In this document: positions 42,681 through 51,275 of the stretch, in pieces | How the letters are laid out: each line of letters opens with the position of its first letter | Numbering within the stretch: position 1 is the stretch's first letter | Assembly (NCBI RefSeq): GCF_003997495.1 | Contig: NZ_RZRU01000001.1 | Coordinates: 372,001-436,000 of the forward strand | DNA length: 64,000 nt | Reading direction: 5' to 3' | Origin: Mesorhizobium sp. M7A.F.Ca.US.008.03.1.1 | GTDB taxonomy: Bacteria; Pseudomonadota; Alphaproteobacteria; Rhizobiales; Rhizobiaceae | Program-made: the position numbers and the translations under genes | Notes under the pieces: generated by a model | What the model saw: the letters and a program-made list of their open reading frames with translations, nothing else | Databases searched by the model: none | Told to the model about the DNA's origin: nothing

Positions 42681-43988
42681 ATGACCTATTACAACAGACT
42701 GGTGAAATCGGGCTTGCGGCCCAGCCGGCGAAGCGTCCTGAAGGGGATTGGAGCCGGCGTTGCCGCCAGCACGCTGGGCATGCCGACCTATCTGCGCGCC
42801 GCGACGGCGGGGAAGATCAAGCTCGGCTATCTCAGCCCGACGACCGGGCCGCTCGCCCTGTTTGGTGAAACGGATGGCTACACCTTGCAGAAGATACGCG
42901 CCCTGCTCGGCGGCCAGCTGCAATGCGCCGACGGTAATACTTACGAAATCGAGATCCTCGATCGCGACAGCCAGTCCAATCCGAACAAGGCATCGGAAAT
43001 CGCCGGAAACCTGATCCTCAACGACGAGGTGCATCTGCTCGTGCCGGCCTCGACCACCGACACGATCCTGCCCGCGGCCGAGCAGGCCGAGCTTTATGAG
43101 ACCCCCTGCATTTCCTCCGGTGCTCCCTGGCAGGCGGTGATCATGCCGCGCGGCGGCGGCAAGCAGACCTTCGACTGGACCTATCATTTCTTCTGGGGCC
43201 TCGACGAGGCGTTGAACACCTTTGTCGGACTCTGGAACCATCTGGAGACCAACAAGAAGGTCGGGATGCTATTTCCGCAGAACATTGACGGCGAGACCTG
43301 GGGCAACGACGAATACGGTCTGCCGGCGCCGACCCGCAAGGCCGGCTACGAGGTCGTGGTGCCCGGCTATTTCCAGCCGCGCACCAATGATTTTTCCGCA
43401 CAGATCGCCGAGTTCAAGAAGCAGGGCTGCGAGATCATCGGCGGCATCACCTATCCGGACGATCTGAAGACCTTCGTCACCCAGTGCAACCAGCAGGGCT
43501 TCAAGCCGAAGGCGGTCACGGTGGCGGCGGCACTCTTGTTCCCGGGTGGCGTCGAGGCCATGGGTCCTCTAGGCAACGGCATGTCCTCGGAGGTCTGGTG
43601 GACCCCGGCGTTCCCGTTCAGGTCGTCGCTGACCGGGCAGGTCAGCAGCGACATCGCCAGCCAATGGGAAGTCGATTCGAAGCGCCAGTGGACGCAGCCG
43701 CTGGGCTATTCGCATGCCTTGCTAGAGGTCGCGCTCGACATCCTGAAGCGCTCTTCCAATCCGCTGGACCGTACGGCCAACCGTGACGCTTTGGTCGCTA
43801 CCGATCTGCAGACGCTGGTCGGTCATATCAAGTTCGATGGCTCGCCCCACAAGAACATCTGCAAGACGCCGATCTTCGGCGGCCAGTGGGTGAAGGGCGA
43901 GAAATGGCCTTATGACCTGAAGATCGTCGACAACACGGTCAATCAGCTCTTCGCGCCGCAGCAGGCTATTCAGCCGATCGCCTGGTGA
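42681..43988 (+). CDS. Liv-type ABC transporter substrate-binding protein (system 2)
   Basis: A 435-residue periplasmic binding protein (IKLGYLSPTTGPLALFGE) with a twin-arginine signal (SRRSVLKGIGAG, cleavage near LRAATAG). GGGAGGA precedes the ATG by about 8 bases. It is a distant paralogue of the system 1 protein; the two share landmarks such as FWGL, SSEVWW and GGQW. A different but related ligand is likely. The gap of 73 bases before it is the largest in the operon but shows no clear promoter. Confidence 0.87.
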   Translation: MTYYNRLVKSGLRPSRRSVLKGIGAGVAASTLGMPTYLRAATAGKIKLGYLSPTTGPLALFGETDGYTLQKIRALLGGQLQCADGNTYEIEILDRDSQSNPNKASEIAGNLILNDEVHLLVPASTTDTILPAAEQAELYETPCISSGAPWQAVIMPRGGGKQTFDWTYHFFWGLDEALNTFVGLWNHLETNKKVGMLFPQNIDGETWGNDEYGLPAPTRKAGYEVVVPGYFQPRTNDFSAQIAEFKKQGCEIIGGITYPDDLKTFVTQCNQQGFKPKAVTVAAALLFPGGVEAMGPLGNGMSSEVWWTPAFPFRSSLTGQVSSDIASQWEVDSKRQWTQPLGYSHALLEVALDILKRSSNPLDRTANRDALVATDLQTLVGHIKFDGSPHKNICKTPIFGGQWVKGEKWPYDLKIVDNTVNQLFAPQQAIQPIAW

Positions 43989-43989
43989 C

Positions 43990-44742
43990 ATGAGCGGGGA
44001 CGCGGGCAGAGTTATGGGTAGGGAAATCCTGATGAAAGCGCACGGCGTGTCGAAGTCCTTCGGCGCTGTCCGCGTCCTGCATGACGTGACTTTCGACGTG
44101 CATCGGGGCGAGGTGCTTGGCATCCTCGGCCCGAACGGGGCGGGCAAAACGACGCTGTTCAACATGATCAGCGGCGATTTGAAGACGTCCGGCGGCGAGA
44201 TCCAGCTCGGCGACACCGCGCTTCGCGGCGAGCCGCCCTTCCGGCGCTGCCAGATGGGGATCGGGCGGACCTATCAGATCCCGCGTCCCTATTCCGGCAT
44301 GACCACCTTCGAAAACCTGCTGGTCGCCGCCGCTTTCGGCGGCGGCCGGTCCGAGAAGCAGAGCTATGCTTTCTGCGCCCAGGTCCTGCGCGATTGCGAG
44401 CTCTCCGATAAGGCCAATGTCTCGGCCGGCGCTCTGACGCTGCTCGATCGCAAACGGCTGGAGCTGGCGCGCGCGCTGGCGTCGGATCCGAAGCTGCTGC
44501 TGCTGGACGAGATCGCGGGCGGGCTGACCGACGACGAATCGAAGGCGCTGGTAGCGCTGGTGCGCCGCATCCGCGACCGCGGCATCACCATCGTGTGGAT
44601 CGAGCATGTGCTGCACGCGCTGCTGGCGGTGGCCGACCGGCTGCTGGTGCTGAATTTCGGCGAGAAGATCGCCGAAGGCGTGCCCGCCGAAGTGATCGCG
44701 CTGCCCGAGGTCCAGCGCGTCTACATGGGGATCGAGGGATGA
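43990..44742 (+). CDS. Liv-type ABC ATPase, LivG-like (system 2)
   Basis: Up to 250 residues. Walker A is GPNGAGKTT, GIGRTYQIPRPYSGMTTFEN is the Q-loop region, and Walker B is LLLLDEIAGGLTDDE with WIEHVLHAL. The signature loop is LTLLDRKRLELARAL, the same unusual form as system 1. The start may be 43990, one base after the previous stop, or the ATG at 44032, which has AGGGAA about 7 bases upstream and fits the usual N-terminus (MKAHGVSKSFG). I keep the longer frame with low certainty on the first 14 residues. Confidence 0.86.
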   Translation: MSGDAGRVMGREILMKAHGVSKSFGAVRVLHDVTFDVHRGEVLGILGPNGAGKTTLFNMISGDLKTSGGEIQLGDTALRGEPPFRRCQMGIGRTYQIPRPYSGMTTFENLLVAAAFGGGRSEKQSYAFCAQVLRDCELSDKANVSAGALTLLDRKRLELARALASDPKLLLLDEIAGGLTDDESKALVALVRRIRDRGITIVWIEHVLHALLAVADRLLVLNFGEKIAEGVPAEVIALPEVQRVYMGIEG

Positions 44743-45467
44743 CGGCCGTTCTTTCCACCCACGGGCTGTTGGCACGCTATGGCGATTTTCAGGCGCTCTA
44801 CGGCGTCGACATCGAGCTGCACCAGGGTGAGGCCGTGGCTCTGATCGGCGCCAACGGGGCCGGAAAATCCACCCTCCTGCGTTCGATTATGGGCCTGCTC
44901 CCGGTCGGGCGCGAGATGGTGTTGCTGCACGGCGAGCCCGTCGGCGGCACCGCCACCGACCGCATGGTGCAGAAGGGTGTCGCCATCGTGCCGGAGGGCC
45001 GCCGGCTCTTCACCGGCATGTCGGTCGAGGACAATCTGCGCGTCGCCATCGACCAGGCCGCGCGCATGGGCGCCAAGGGCGGATGGACGCTGCCACGGTT
45101 GCATCAGCTGTTCCCGATCCTCAAGGAAAAGGCCCGCACGCAAGTGCAGAGCCTCTCGGGCGGGCAGCAGCAGATGGTGGCGATCGGCCGCGCGCTGCTG
45201 TGCCAGCCGCGGGTGCTGCTCTGCGACGAGATCAGCCTCGGCCTCGCGCCCAAGGTGATCCGCGAGATCTATGCCGCCTTGCCCGAAATCCGCGCCACCG
45301 GAACGGCGATGATCGTGGTCGAGCAGGATGTCGGCCTCGCTCGCACCGCCACGGACCGCCTCTACTGCATGCTGGAGGGCCGCGTGACCCTGACCGGCAG
45401 GTCCGCCGAAATCACGCGCGAGCAGATCGGCAAAGCCTATTTCGGAGCGGATCATGGAGTGGTTTGA
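44739..45467 (+). CDS. Liv-type ABC ATPase, LivF-like (system 2)
   Basis: About 242 residues with Walker A GANGAGKST, VPEGRRLFTGMSVEDNL, C-loop LSGGQQQMVAIGRAL, Walker B VLLCDEISLGLAP and VVEQDVGLA. It is the normal-signature partner of the LivG-like ATPase. Its ATG overlaps the previous stop as ATGA, and its end overlaps the permease gene by 14 bases. It is very similar to the system 1 LivF-like protein, consistent with duplication of a whole transporter cassette. Confidence 0.88.
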   Translation: MTAVLSTHGLLARYGDFQALYGVDIELHQGEAVALIGANGAGKSTLLRSIMGLLPVGREMVLLHGEPVGGTATDRMVQKGVAIVPEGRRLFTGMSVEDNLRVAIDQAARMGAKGGWTLPRLHQLFPILKEKARTQVQSLSGGQQQMVAIGRALLCQPRVLLCDEISLGLAPKVIREIYAALPEIRATGTAMIVVEQDVGLARTATDRLYCMLEGRVTLTGRSAEITREQIGKAYFGADHGVV

Positions 45468-46317
45468 CGCCTTGGTGCAGGGTGTCCTGCTGGGTGGCAT
45501 GTATGCCCAGTATGCGCTCGGCATGGCGCTGATGTTCGGCGTCATGCGGATCGTCAACATCAGCCATGGCGATCTGGTGATCCTTTTGTCGCTGATAGGC
45601 ATCTCGATCGCCACGGCCTGGGGTCTGGGACCGCTGCCTGTGCTAATCGTGCTGGTGCCGCTCGCGGTGCTGATGGGCTGGGTGCTGCAGAAGGCCGTGC
45701 TGAACCGCGTGGTGGGCAGCGATCCGCTGCCCTCGCTGATCGCGACCTTCGGACTGTCGATCGCGCTGCAGAATCTGATGCTCCAGATATGGTCTGCCAA
45801 CAGCCGGTCGTTGCCCGGCCATGGGATCGAGAGCCAGTCCATCGAGATCGGAGGTATCTATGTCGGCCTCCTGCCGCTGATCGTGCTCGCCGTCGCCACG
45901 GGACTGACATGGGGCCTCGACCTGGCGCTGAAGCGCACGCGCTTAGGCCGGGCGCTCCGCGCCGCGTCGGCCGATGTCGAGGCGGCGGCGATGACAGGCA
46001 TCAACCCGCGCGCCGTCTATGCGATGGCGACAGCGGCGGCGGTCGGCATCCTCGGCTTTGCAGCCGTCTTCCAGGCGTTGCGGTCGACCGTTGCGCCGGC
46101 CGATGGACCTGCCCAGCTGATCTACGCGTTCGAAGCGGTGATCATCGGCGGCATGGGGACGGTATGGGGCGCCTTCGCCGGCTCGATGGTGCTCGGCATC
46201 TCGCAAGCCATCGGCTTCCGCATCGATCCGGGCTTCGGCGTGCTTGCCGGACATATCGTCTTCCTGATCGTGCTGGCGACCCGCCCTCAGGGCCTGTTTG
46301 GAAAGGCATTGTCATGA
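45454..46317 (+). CDS. Liv-type ABC permease, LivH-like (system 2)
   Basis: A 287-residue membrane protein with about eight helices. Family motifs are LLGGMYAQYALGMALMFGVMR, VNISHGD and YAFEAVIIGGMGTVWGAFAG. It has the same length as its system 1 counterpart. It overlaps the LivF-like gene by 14 bases and the LivM-like gene by 4, so all three are coupled. Confidence 0.88.
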   Translation: MEWFDALVQGVLLGGMYAQYALGMALMFGVMRIVNISHGDLVILLSLIGISIATAWGLGPLPVLIVLVPLAVLMGWVLQKAVLNRVVGSDPLPSLIATFGLSIALQNLMLQIWSANSRSLPGHGIESQSIEIGGIYVGLLPLIVLAVATGLTWGLDLALKRTRLGRALRAASADVEAAAMTGINPRAVYAMATAAAVGILGFAAVFQALRSTVAPADGPAQLIYAFEAVIIGGMGTVWGAFAGSMVLGISQAIGFRIDPGFGVLAGHIVFLIVLATRPQGLFGKALS

Positions 46318-47339
46318 GTGCGATCCCCTATACGGCAACCGAGGTGCCCGAGGTCCTGGTCCAGCGCCAGACCCGGTCCGGTCGCATCGCGATGACGCTG
46401 GCGGTACTGGCCATGATCGGTGTCGCTGCCATGCCGTGGTGGGCCTCGACTGGCACGATCCGGTCGGTTCTGGTGCTTTGCTGCTATATCGCCGTCGCGC
46501 AGATGTGGAACCTGCTCGCCGGCTATGCCGGCCTCGTCTCGGTGGGCCAGCACGCCTTCATGGGTGCTGCCGGCTACGCGCTTTTCGTGCTGGCGCAGAC
46601 TTACGGCATCAATCCGTTTGTGGCGGTCTTCCTTTCGCTTCTGGTTCCGGCCGCGCTGGCTGTGCCGATCTACCTGCTGCTGCATCGCCTGGATGGCCCC
46701 TATTTTTCGATCGGCACATGGGTGGTGGCCGAGGTCTTCCGGCTGACCGCTTCGAACCTGCCGCTCGTCAATTCCGGTGCCGGCATGTCGCTGCGCGTGA
46801 TGAAGGACTATTCGGCCTTCGAGCGGAATGTCGCCATGTCGCTGCTTTGCGCGGGGATGCTGCTCGTCACGCTGGGCGGCAGCTACTGGCTGCTTCGTTC
46901 GCGCTTCGGCCTTGCGCTGATCGCCATGCGCGACAATCCGGTCGCGGCCGCCAGCCAGGGCGTGAATGTCGTCAAGCTGCGCTTCCTGATCTACGTCGCC
47001 TCGGCGGTCGGTTGCGGCCTCGCGGGCGCGATCTATTTCATGGCGCAGCTGCGCATCACTCCGGGTTCGGCCTTTGATCCGATGTGGGCGAACGTCGCGA
47101 TCTTCATCGTCATGGTCGGCGGGATCGGGTCCATCGAGGGCGTTCTGATCGGATCGCTGATCTTCTTCATCGCGGACCGCTGGTTCGGCGAATACGGCGC
47201 AACCTATTTCGTCGTCCTCGGCCTAATGACGCTTCTGGTCGCGCTCTACGCCCGGACGGGCATCTGGGGCCTGATCTCGAAACGGTGGGATGCACCATGG
47301 TTCCCGATCCGACGCAAGCTCGTCGACCCGAACCGCTGA
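46314..47339 (+). CDS. Liv-type ABC permease, LivM-like (system 2)
   Basis: About 341 residues with nine to ten helices. Landmarks are QMWNLLAGYAGLVSVGQHAFMG, GPYFSIGTWVVAEVFRL and LRSRFGLALIAMRDNPVAAASQGV. The ATG at 46314 forms ATGA with the previous stop; a longer frame back to 45789 is an out-of-frame reading of the LivH-like gene. It completes the second importer. The zinc alcohol dehydrogenase gene starts 13 bases later. Confidence 0.88.
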   Translation: MSAIPYTATEVPEVLVQRQTRSGRIAMTLAVLAMIGVAAMPWWASTGTIRSVLVLCCYIAVAQMWNLLAGYAGLVSVGQHAFMGAAGYALFVLAQTYGINPFVAVFLSLLVPAALAVPIYLLLHRLDGPYFSIGTWVVAEVFRLTASNLPLVNSGAGMSLRVMKDYSAFERNVAMSLLCAGMLLVTLGGSYWLLRSRFGLALIAMRDNPVAAASQGVNVVKLRFLIYVASAVGCGLAGAIYFMAQLRITPGSAFDPMWANVAIFIVMVGGIGSIEGVLIGSLIFFIADRWFGEYGATYFVVLGLMTLLVALYARTGIWGLISKRWDAPWFPIRRKLVDPNR

Positions 47340-47352
47340 CGAGGAGGATTTC

Positions 47353-48369
47353 ATGAGAGCCGCCATCTTCGATAGGGTCGGCGTCCCGCTGCGGATCGGC
47401 ACGGTGCCGGACCCGACGCCGGCACCGGACGAGGTCGTCTTGCGTGTCGCCGCCTGCGGCATCTGCGGCAGCGATCTGCACATCACCGAAGATCCCGTGC
47501 CTTTCGGCATTGAGGCAGGCTTCGTGCTCGGCCATGAATTCTCTGGTGACATCGTCGCGGTCGGATCGGAGGCAACGGGCCTTCGGACCGGCGACCGTGT
47601 CGCTGTCGCGCCTATGCGCGGTTGCGGACACTGCGAGGCCTGCGAGCGCGGCGATCCGGCGCGCTGTCACGAGATGGAGCTGATCGGCGGCGGCTATGCG
47701 CAATACGCGACCGTGGCCGCACGCCAATGTCATATCCTGCCCGACGATGTGGCGCTCGAGGATGGTGCGTTGGCCGAGCCATTGTCGGTCGCTCTGCATT
47801 GCATCGTCCGCTCGGGCATGAAACCGGGAGATCGGGTCGCCATCCTGGGCGCCGGGCCGATCGGACTGCTCGTCGCCTTCTGGGCGCGGCGGATGGGGGC
47901 GTCGCGTGTCGTGGTGGCCGACATCCACGGCCATCAGCGAGAGCGTTCGCTTGCTCTCGGCGCGACCGGCTTCGCGCTTTCGGGCGAAAGGCTGACCGAG
48001 AACCTCGCCGATCTCTGCGGCGGAGCGCCCGACATCGTCTTCGAATGCGTTGGCAAGCGCGGCCTCATCGGCGCGGCGGTCGAAGCGGTGCGGCTGCAGG
48101 GTACGGTGGTCGGGGTCGGCCTCTGCATTGGCGGAGATCAGTGGGACCCGTTCATTGCGCTGATGAAGGAAGTGAACCTGCTGTTCTCGGTCTTCTTCCA
48201 TCAGCGCAACGAATTCGGCGTTGCCCTCGATGCGCTGCGCGGCGGACCTTTCGCGCCGCAGGCTCTGATCACCGATCGGATCGACCTCTCGCCGGTTCCG
48301 CAGATATTCGAGAGCCTTCGCCGTCGCACCACGCAATGCAAGGTGCTGATCCAGCCGGACCTTGTTTGA
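47353..48369 (+). CDS. Zinc-dependent medium-chain alcohol dehydrogenase
   Basis: About 338 residues. The catalytic zinc site is in AACGICGSDLH with GHEFSGD. The structural zinc cysteines are in GCGHCEACERGDPARC, and the Rossmann loop is AILGAGPIGLLVAFWA. This is the butanediol/sorbitol/threonine dehydrogenase branch. It should oxidise a secondary alcohol or polyol-like side group with NAD. The substrate in this pathway is unknown. GAGGAGGA lies directly upstream of the ATG. The end of the gene is part of a short tandem duplication. Confidence 0.86.
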   Translation: MRAAIFDRVGVPLRIGTVPDPTPAPDEVVLRVAACGICGSDLHITEDPVPFGIEAGFVLGHEFSGDIVAVGSEATGLRTGDRVAVAPMRGCGHCEACERGDPARCHEMELIGGGYAQYATVAARQCHILPDDVALEDGALAEPLSVALHCIVRSGMKPGDRVAILGAGPIGLLVAFWARRMGASRVVVADIHGHQRERSLALGATGFALSGERLTENLADLCGGAPDIVFECVGKRGLIGAAVEAVRLQGTVVGVGLCIGGDQWDPFIALMKEVNLLFSVFFHQRNEFGVALDALRGGPFAPQALITDRIDLSPVPQIFESLRRRTTQCKVLIQPDLV

Positions 48370-48387
48370 GGCCGGACCTGTTTGAGG
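48355..48387 (+). repeat. Tandem 16-17 base duplication across a stop codon
   Basis: CCGGACCTTGTTTGAGG is followed at once by CCGGACCTGTTTGAGG, differing by one base. The first copy holds the dehydrogenase stop codon and the second supplies the GAGGAG ribosome site for the hydrolase gene. It looks like a slippage duplication that created the spacer and ribosome site. Confidence 0.7.
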
Positions 48388-48396
48388 AGAGTGTAA

Positions 48397-49185
48397 ATGG
48401 CCGTTCAATTCGAAACGCTCGAATACGATATCGGTGGCACGAAGACAGTGGTGAAGACCATCGGTCAGGGCAAGCCCGTGCTGTTCCTGCACGGCGCCTC
48501 GACGCTTGAAGGCTTCGACTTCGCGGAGGGCCTCGCCGACCGCTTCCGCGTGCTCTGTCCGAGCCATCCGGGCTTCGGCTTTTCTGGTCCGGCGCCGCAT
48601 GTGGCAGGGATGTCCGACATGGTTCTGCACTATCTGAACCTGCTCGATGTCCTGGATCTGCCGGAGAAACCTCATCTCATCGGCTTTTCCATGGGCGGCT
48701 GGATGGCGACCGAACTCGCCGGCCTTGCACGCGAACGCTTCGACAAGGTCGTGCTGATCGCGCCGGCAGGGCTCAACGATCCCGCGCACCCGGCCACCGA
48801 TCTGGGCGCGGTCGCACCGCAGGAGCTGCCGGCCTATCTGGCGCATGATGTCTCGGTGGCGCTGCGTTATTTCCCGGATGGATCGGACCCCGCCTTTGCG
48901 GAGGCCTTCGGCGCCGATCGCGCCCGCGAAGGCGAGACGCTCGGCCGGCTGCTGGCGTCGTTTGGCATGGGCCATCCGAACCTGCGGCGCTTTCTGGCGC
49001 GCATCGCCAATCCGACGCTGGTCGTCTGGGGCACCAGGGACCGTCTGCTGCCGGCGAGCCAGGCGCCGCTCTTCGTCGAAGCCCTGCCCGACGCACGGCT
49101 GATCCTGGTCGAGGACGCCGGTCATTTCGTCATGCAGGAAAAACCCGAAACGCTCAGGAAGATCGGCGACTTCCTCGCCGGCTGA
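48397..49185 (+). CDS. Alpha/beta-hydrolase (C-C bond hydrolase-like)
   Basis: A 262-residue alpha/beta-hydrolase. It has the oxyanion segment LFLHGAST, the nucleophile elbow IGFSMGGWMA, the acid in WGTRDRLLP and the histidine in EDAGHFVMQEKP. Proteins of this shape include MhpC-like hydrolases of ring-fission products and various esterases. In this operon it may split a ring-cleavage product or an ester or lactone of the starting phenol. The assignment to a step is inference. GAGGAG precedes the start, provided by the duplication described at 48355-48387. Confidence 0.82.
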   Translation: MAVQFETLEYDIGGTKTVVKTIGQGKPVLFLHGASTLEGFDFAEGLADRFRVLCPSHPGFGFSGPAPHVAGMSDMVLHYLNLLDVLDLPEKPHLIGFSMGGWMATELAGLARERFDKVVLIAPAGLNDPAHPATDLGAVAPQELPAYLAHDVSVALRYFPDGSDPAFAEAFGADRAREGETLGRLLASFGMGHPNLRRFLARIANPTLVVWGTRDRLLPASQAPLFVEALPDARLILVEDAGHFVMQEKPETLRKIGDFLAG

Positions 49186-49212
49186 CCGCATTTTAAAAAG
49201 GAGGAGAAGACG

Positions 49213-50433
49213 ATGAACAAACCCATCAAGCACGGCTCGTGGGGGACGACCACCGACTATCGCGACTTGCTCAGGCAGATCACGGAGATCGGGCCGGCCC
49301 TGGAAGCCAACGCCACCGCCGATGAGGAGAGCGGCGAACTGACTGCGGCCACGTTCGAGCTGCTGAAGCCGCTGCGCATGTCGCATATCTTCGCCGCGGA
49401 GAGCCTCGGCGGTGCGCAGTTGCGACCCACCCAGGGTCTCGAACTGCTGGAGACGATCACCTGGTATTCGGGAGCGGCTGGCTGGGTTTCCATGGTGCAT
49501 TGCTGCATCGGTGCGATGTCGGCGGCCTTTCTGCCGGACAGCGCGGTCGAGCGGCTGTTCGCGCCGGGCACCGACAACCGTTTCTCGGGGCAGGGCGCGC
49601 CGCTTGGCATGCTGAAGAAGGTCGACGGTGGTTACCGGCTGAACGGCAAGTGGAGCTATGGCAGCGGCTTCAGCCACGCCACTTATAGCCACAGTGCCGC
49701 CTTCGTCGATGACGGCACCGGCAAGCCCGCCAAGGACGAGAAGGGCAACTTGATCATCATGTGCGCCCATGCGCCGATCTCGCAGCACAAGCAGCTCGGC
49801 AATTGGGACGTTCTGGGCCTCGGCGGCACCGGCAGCATCGACTATGCGGCCGAGGACGTCTTCATCGCCGACGATCTCGTCTTCCCGATCCTGACCGCAC
49901 CGCCGCTGCGCCAGAAGGAGTTCTTCAGTCTCGGGGTCGTTGGCCTCGCCGCCATCGGTCATACCGGCTGGGCGCTCGGCACCGGGCGGCGGATGCTGGA
50001 CGAGATCGCCAAGTTCGCCCGCTCGAAGTCAGGCCGCGCCGGACTGATCGGCGAAAGCGAGAAGTTCTGGCACGACTATGGCCGCGCCGAAGCCCGCTAT
50101 CGCGCTGCTCGCGCCTTTGTCTTCGAAGTCTGGCGCGACATCGAGGCGACGGTCGAAGCCGGCAACAGCGTATCGACGCGCCAGATCAGCCTTGTCCATC
50201 TGGCCAAATCCGAGATTCACGAGGTGGGCGTCGATATCTGCAACTTCGCTTACCGCGCCGGCGGCGGCGCGTCGCTGCGCGCCGGTGTGATCCAGCGCAC
50301 CTTCCGCGAAATGATGGTGGCTGCCAACCACTTCACGATCGCGCCGTCGATCGTCACCTCGGCTGGTCGCGATATCGGCGGCCTGTGGAGCGATCGCACC
50401 TGGCAGTTCTACGACCTGATCGAGAAGAAGTAG
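49213..50433 (+). CDS. Flavin-dependent monooxygenase, oxygenase component (acyl-CoA dehydrogenase fold)
   Basis: A 406-residue group D flavoprotein with the acyl-CoA dehydrogenase fold, like HsaA or the oxygenase of 4-hydroxyphenylacetate hydroxylase. Useful landmarks are AAESLGGAQLRPTQGLELLE, GYRLNGKWSYGSG, NWDVLGLGGTGSIDYAAEDVF and FAYRAGGGASLR. A flavin reductase gene follows, which supports a two-component monooxygenase over an acyl-CoA dehydrogenase. It should use reduced flavin and O2 to hydroxylate a phenol. AAGGAGGAG lies just before the ATG. A terminator-like hairpin separates it from the reductase. Confidence 0.83.
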   Translation: MNKPIKHGSWGTTTDYRDLLRQITEIGPALEANATADEESGELTAATFELLKPLRMSHIFAAESLGGAQLRPTQGLELLETITWYSGAAGWVSMVHCCIGAMSAAFLPDSAVERLFAPGTDNRFSGQGAPLGMLKKVDGGYRLNGKWSYGSGFSHATYSHSAAFVDDGTGKPAKDEKGNLIIMCAHAPISQHKQLGNWDVLGLGGTGSIDYAAEDVFIADDLVFPILTAPPLRQKEFFSLGVVGLAAIGHTGWALGTGRRMLDEIAKFARSKSGRAGLIGESEKFWHDYGRAEARYRAARAFVFEVWRDIEATVEAGNSVSTRQISLVHLAKSEIHEVGVDICNFAYRAGGGASLRAGVIQRTFREMMVAANHFTIAPSIVTSAGRDIGGLWSDRTWQFYDLIEKK

Positions 50434-50439
50434 TCGCAA

Positions 50440-50473
50440 GGCCGGACCGCGGACGCTGTCCGGCCCTTATTTT
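50440..50473 (+). terminator. Terminator-like hairpin between oxygenase and reductase genes
   Basis: GGCCGGAC (50440-50447) pairs with GTCCGGCC (50458-50465) and is followed by CTTATTTT. It begins 7 bases after the oxygenase stop. It could cause partial termination, so that less reductase than oxygenase is made. Confidence 0.6.
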
Positions 50474-50495
50474 ACGCTGCAGAAGAGAGACGTCG

Positions 50496-51044
50496 ATGAG
50501 CTTCCCGCATCCGATGACCAACGCCTTCCGCGAAGCGTTTCGCCACCACCCGGCCGGCGTTGCCGTGATCACGGCCGATCCCGGCGACAGACCGGTGGCG
50601 ATGACCGTATCCTCGCTGATCTCGGTAAGTGCCGCGCCGCCGGTCGTCGCTTTCTCGCTTTCGATGAAGTCAACTTCGTCGGAGCCCTTGCTACGGGCCG
50701 AGACCATGGTGATCCACCTGCTGCGCTTCACTGATATCGACCTGGCGCAGCTCTGCGCGTCGAGCGGCGCGGAACGCTTCCCTCCGGGAGGCGCCTGGGC
50801 GCGGCTGCCCACGGGCGAACCGCGCTATACCGGCGTTTCGACCTGGTTCCGCGCCCGCCGGCTTGGTATCTTGCCGATCGAGGGCGCGACGCTGGTCGCG
50901 GCCGAACTCCTTGACGGCGAGGTGCAGCCGGACGAGGTCCCCCCGGAGGCGCATTCGCTGGTCTATCTCGACCGTCGCTGGCATCGCCTGCACAAGGAAC
51001 TGGATGGGGTGGCTGAGCTTCTTGAGTCGTCGCGTTTTCTTTGA
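50496..51044 (+). CDS. Flavin reductase (HpaC-like), partner of the monooxygenase
   Basis: About 182 residues of the flavin reductase-like family. Typical blocks are FRHHPAGVAVITAD, PVAMTVSSLISVSAAPPVVAFSLS and the C-terminal LVYLDRRWHRL. It should reduce FMN or FAD with NAD(P)H and hand it to the oxygenase encoded upstream. The ATG at 50496 follows AGAGAGA by about 6 bases. A frame back to 49761 is only shifted oxygenase sequence. It is the last gene of the 21-gene run. A weak hairpin (GCGCC/GGCGC, 51048-51062) follows. Confidence 0.85.
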   Translation: MSFPHPMTNAFREAFRHHPAGVAVITADPGDRPVAMTVSSLISVSAAPPVVAFSLSMKSTSSEPLLRAETMVIHLLRFTDIDLAQLCASSGAERFPPGGAWARLPTGEPRYTGVSTWFRARRLGILPIEGATLVAAELLDGEVQPDEVPPEAHSLVYLDRRWHRLHKELDGVAELLESSRFL

Positions 51045-51275
51045 ACGGCGCCGAAGCGGCGCGGGTTGTCCGGTCGTTGCGCACGGAACTCGCAAAGCCA
51101 GTCGAAGCGCGTCCGGCGTCAGTCGCACCGCGCTCCCTGGCTCGCCGCGCAGGGTTGAGGGTCATCAGGCCAGCTGGCACTGGCCGGAACTTCGTCCCGC
51201 ATCGGATGCCGTGCGAGTGGATGGCAATTTTTTGTCGCAGATGATGTAAGAGTTTTCCGCAAAATATCTCACATG

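Noticed and set aside
42637..42684. A 15-codon frame ending in an ATGA overlap with the system 2 binding-protein start
   Set aside because: No ribosome site precedes it and it contains the ribosome site of the real gene; likely chance.
47167..49962. A 931-residue open frame on the minus strand
   Set aside because: It is antisense to three well-supported genes, is rich in Arg, His, Gln and Asp in the way GC-rich antisense frames are, and shows no domain.
51048..51062. GCGCC/GGCGC hairpin after the flavin reductase gene
   Set aside because: Only five base pairs and no T-run; too weak to list as a terminator.
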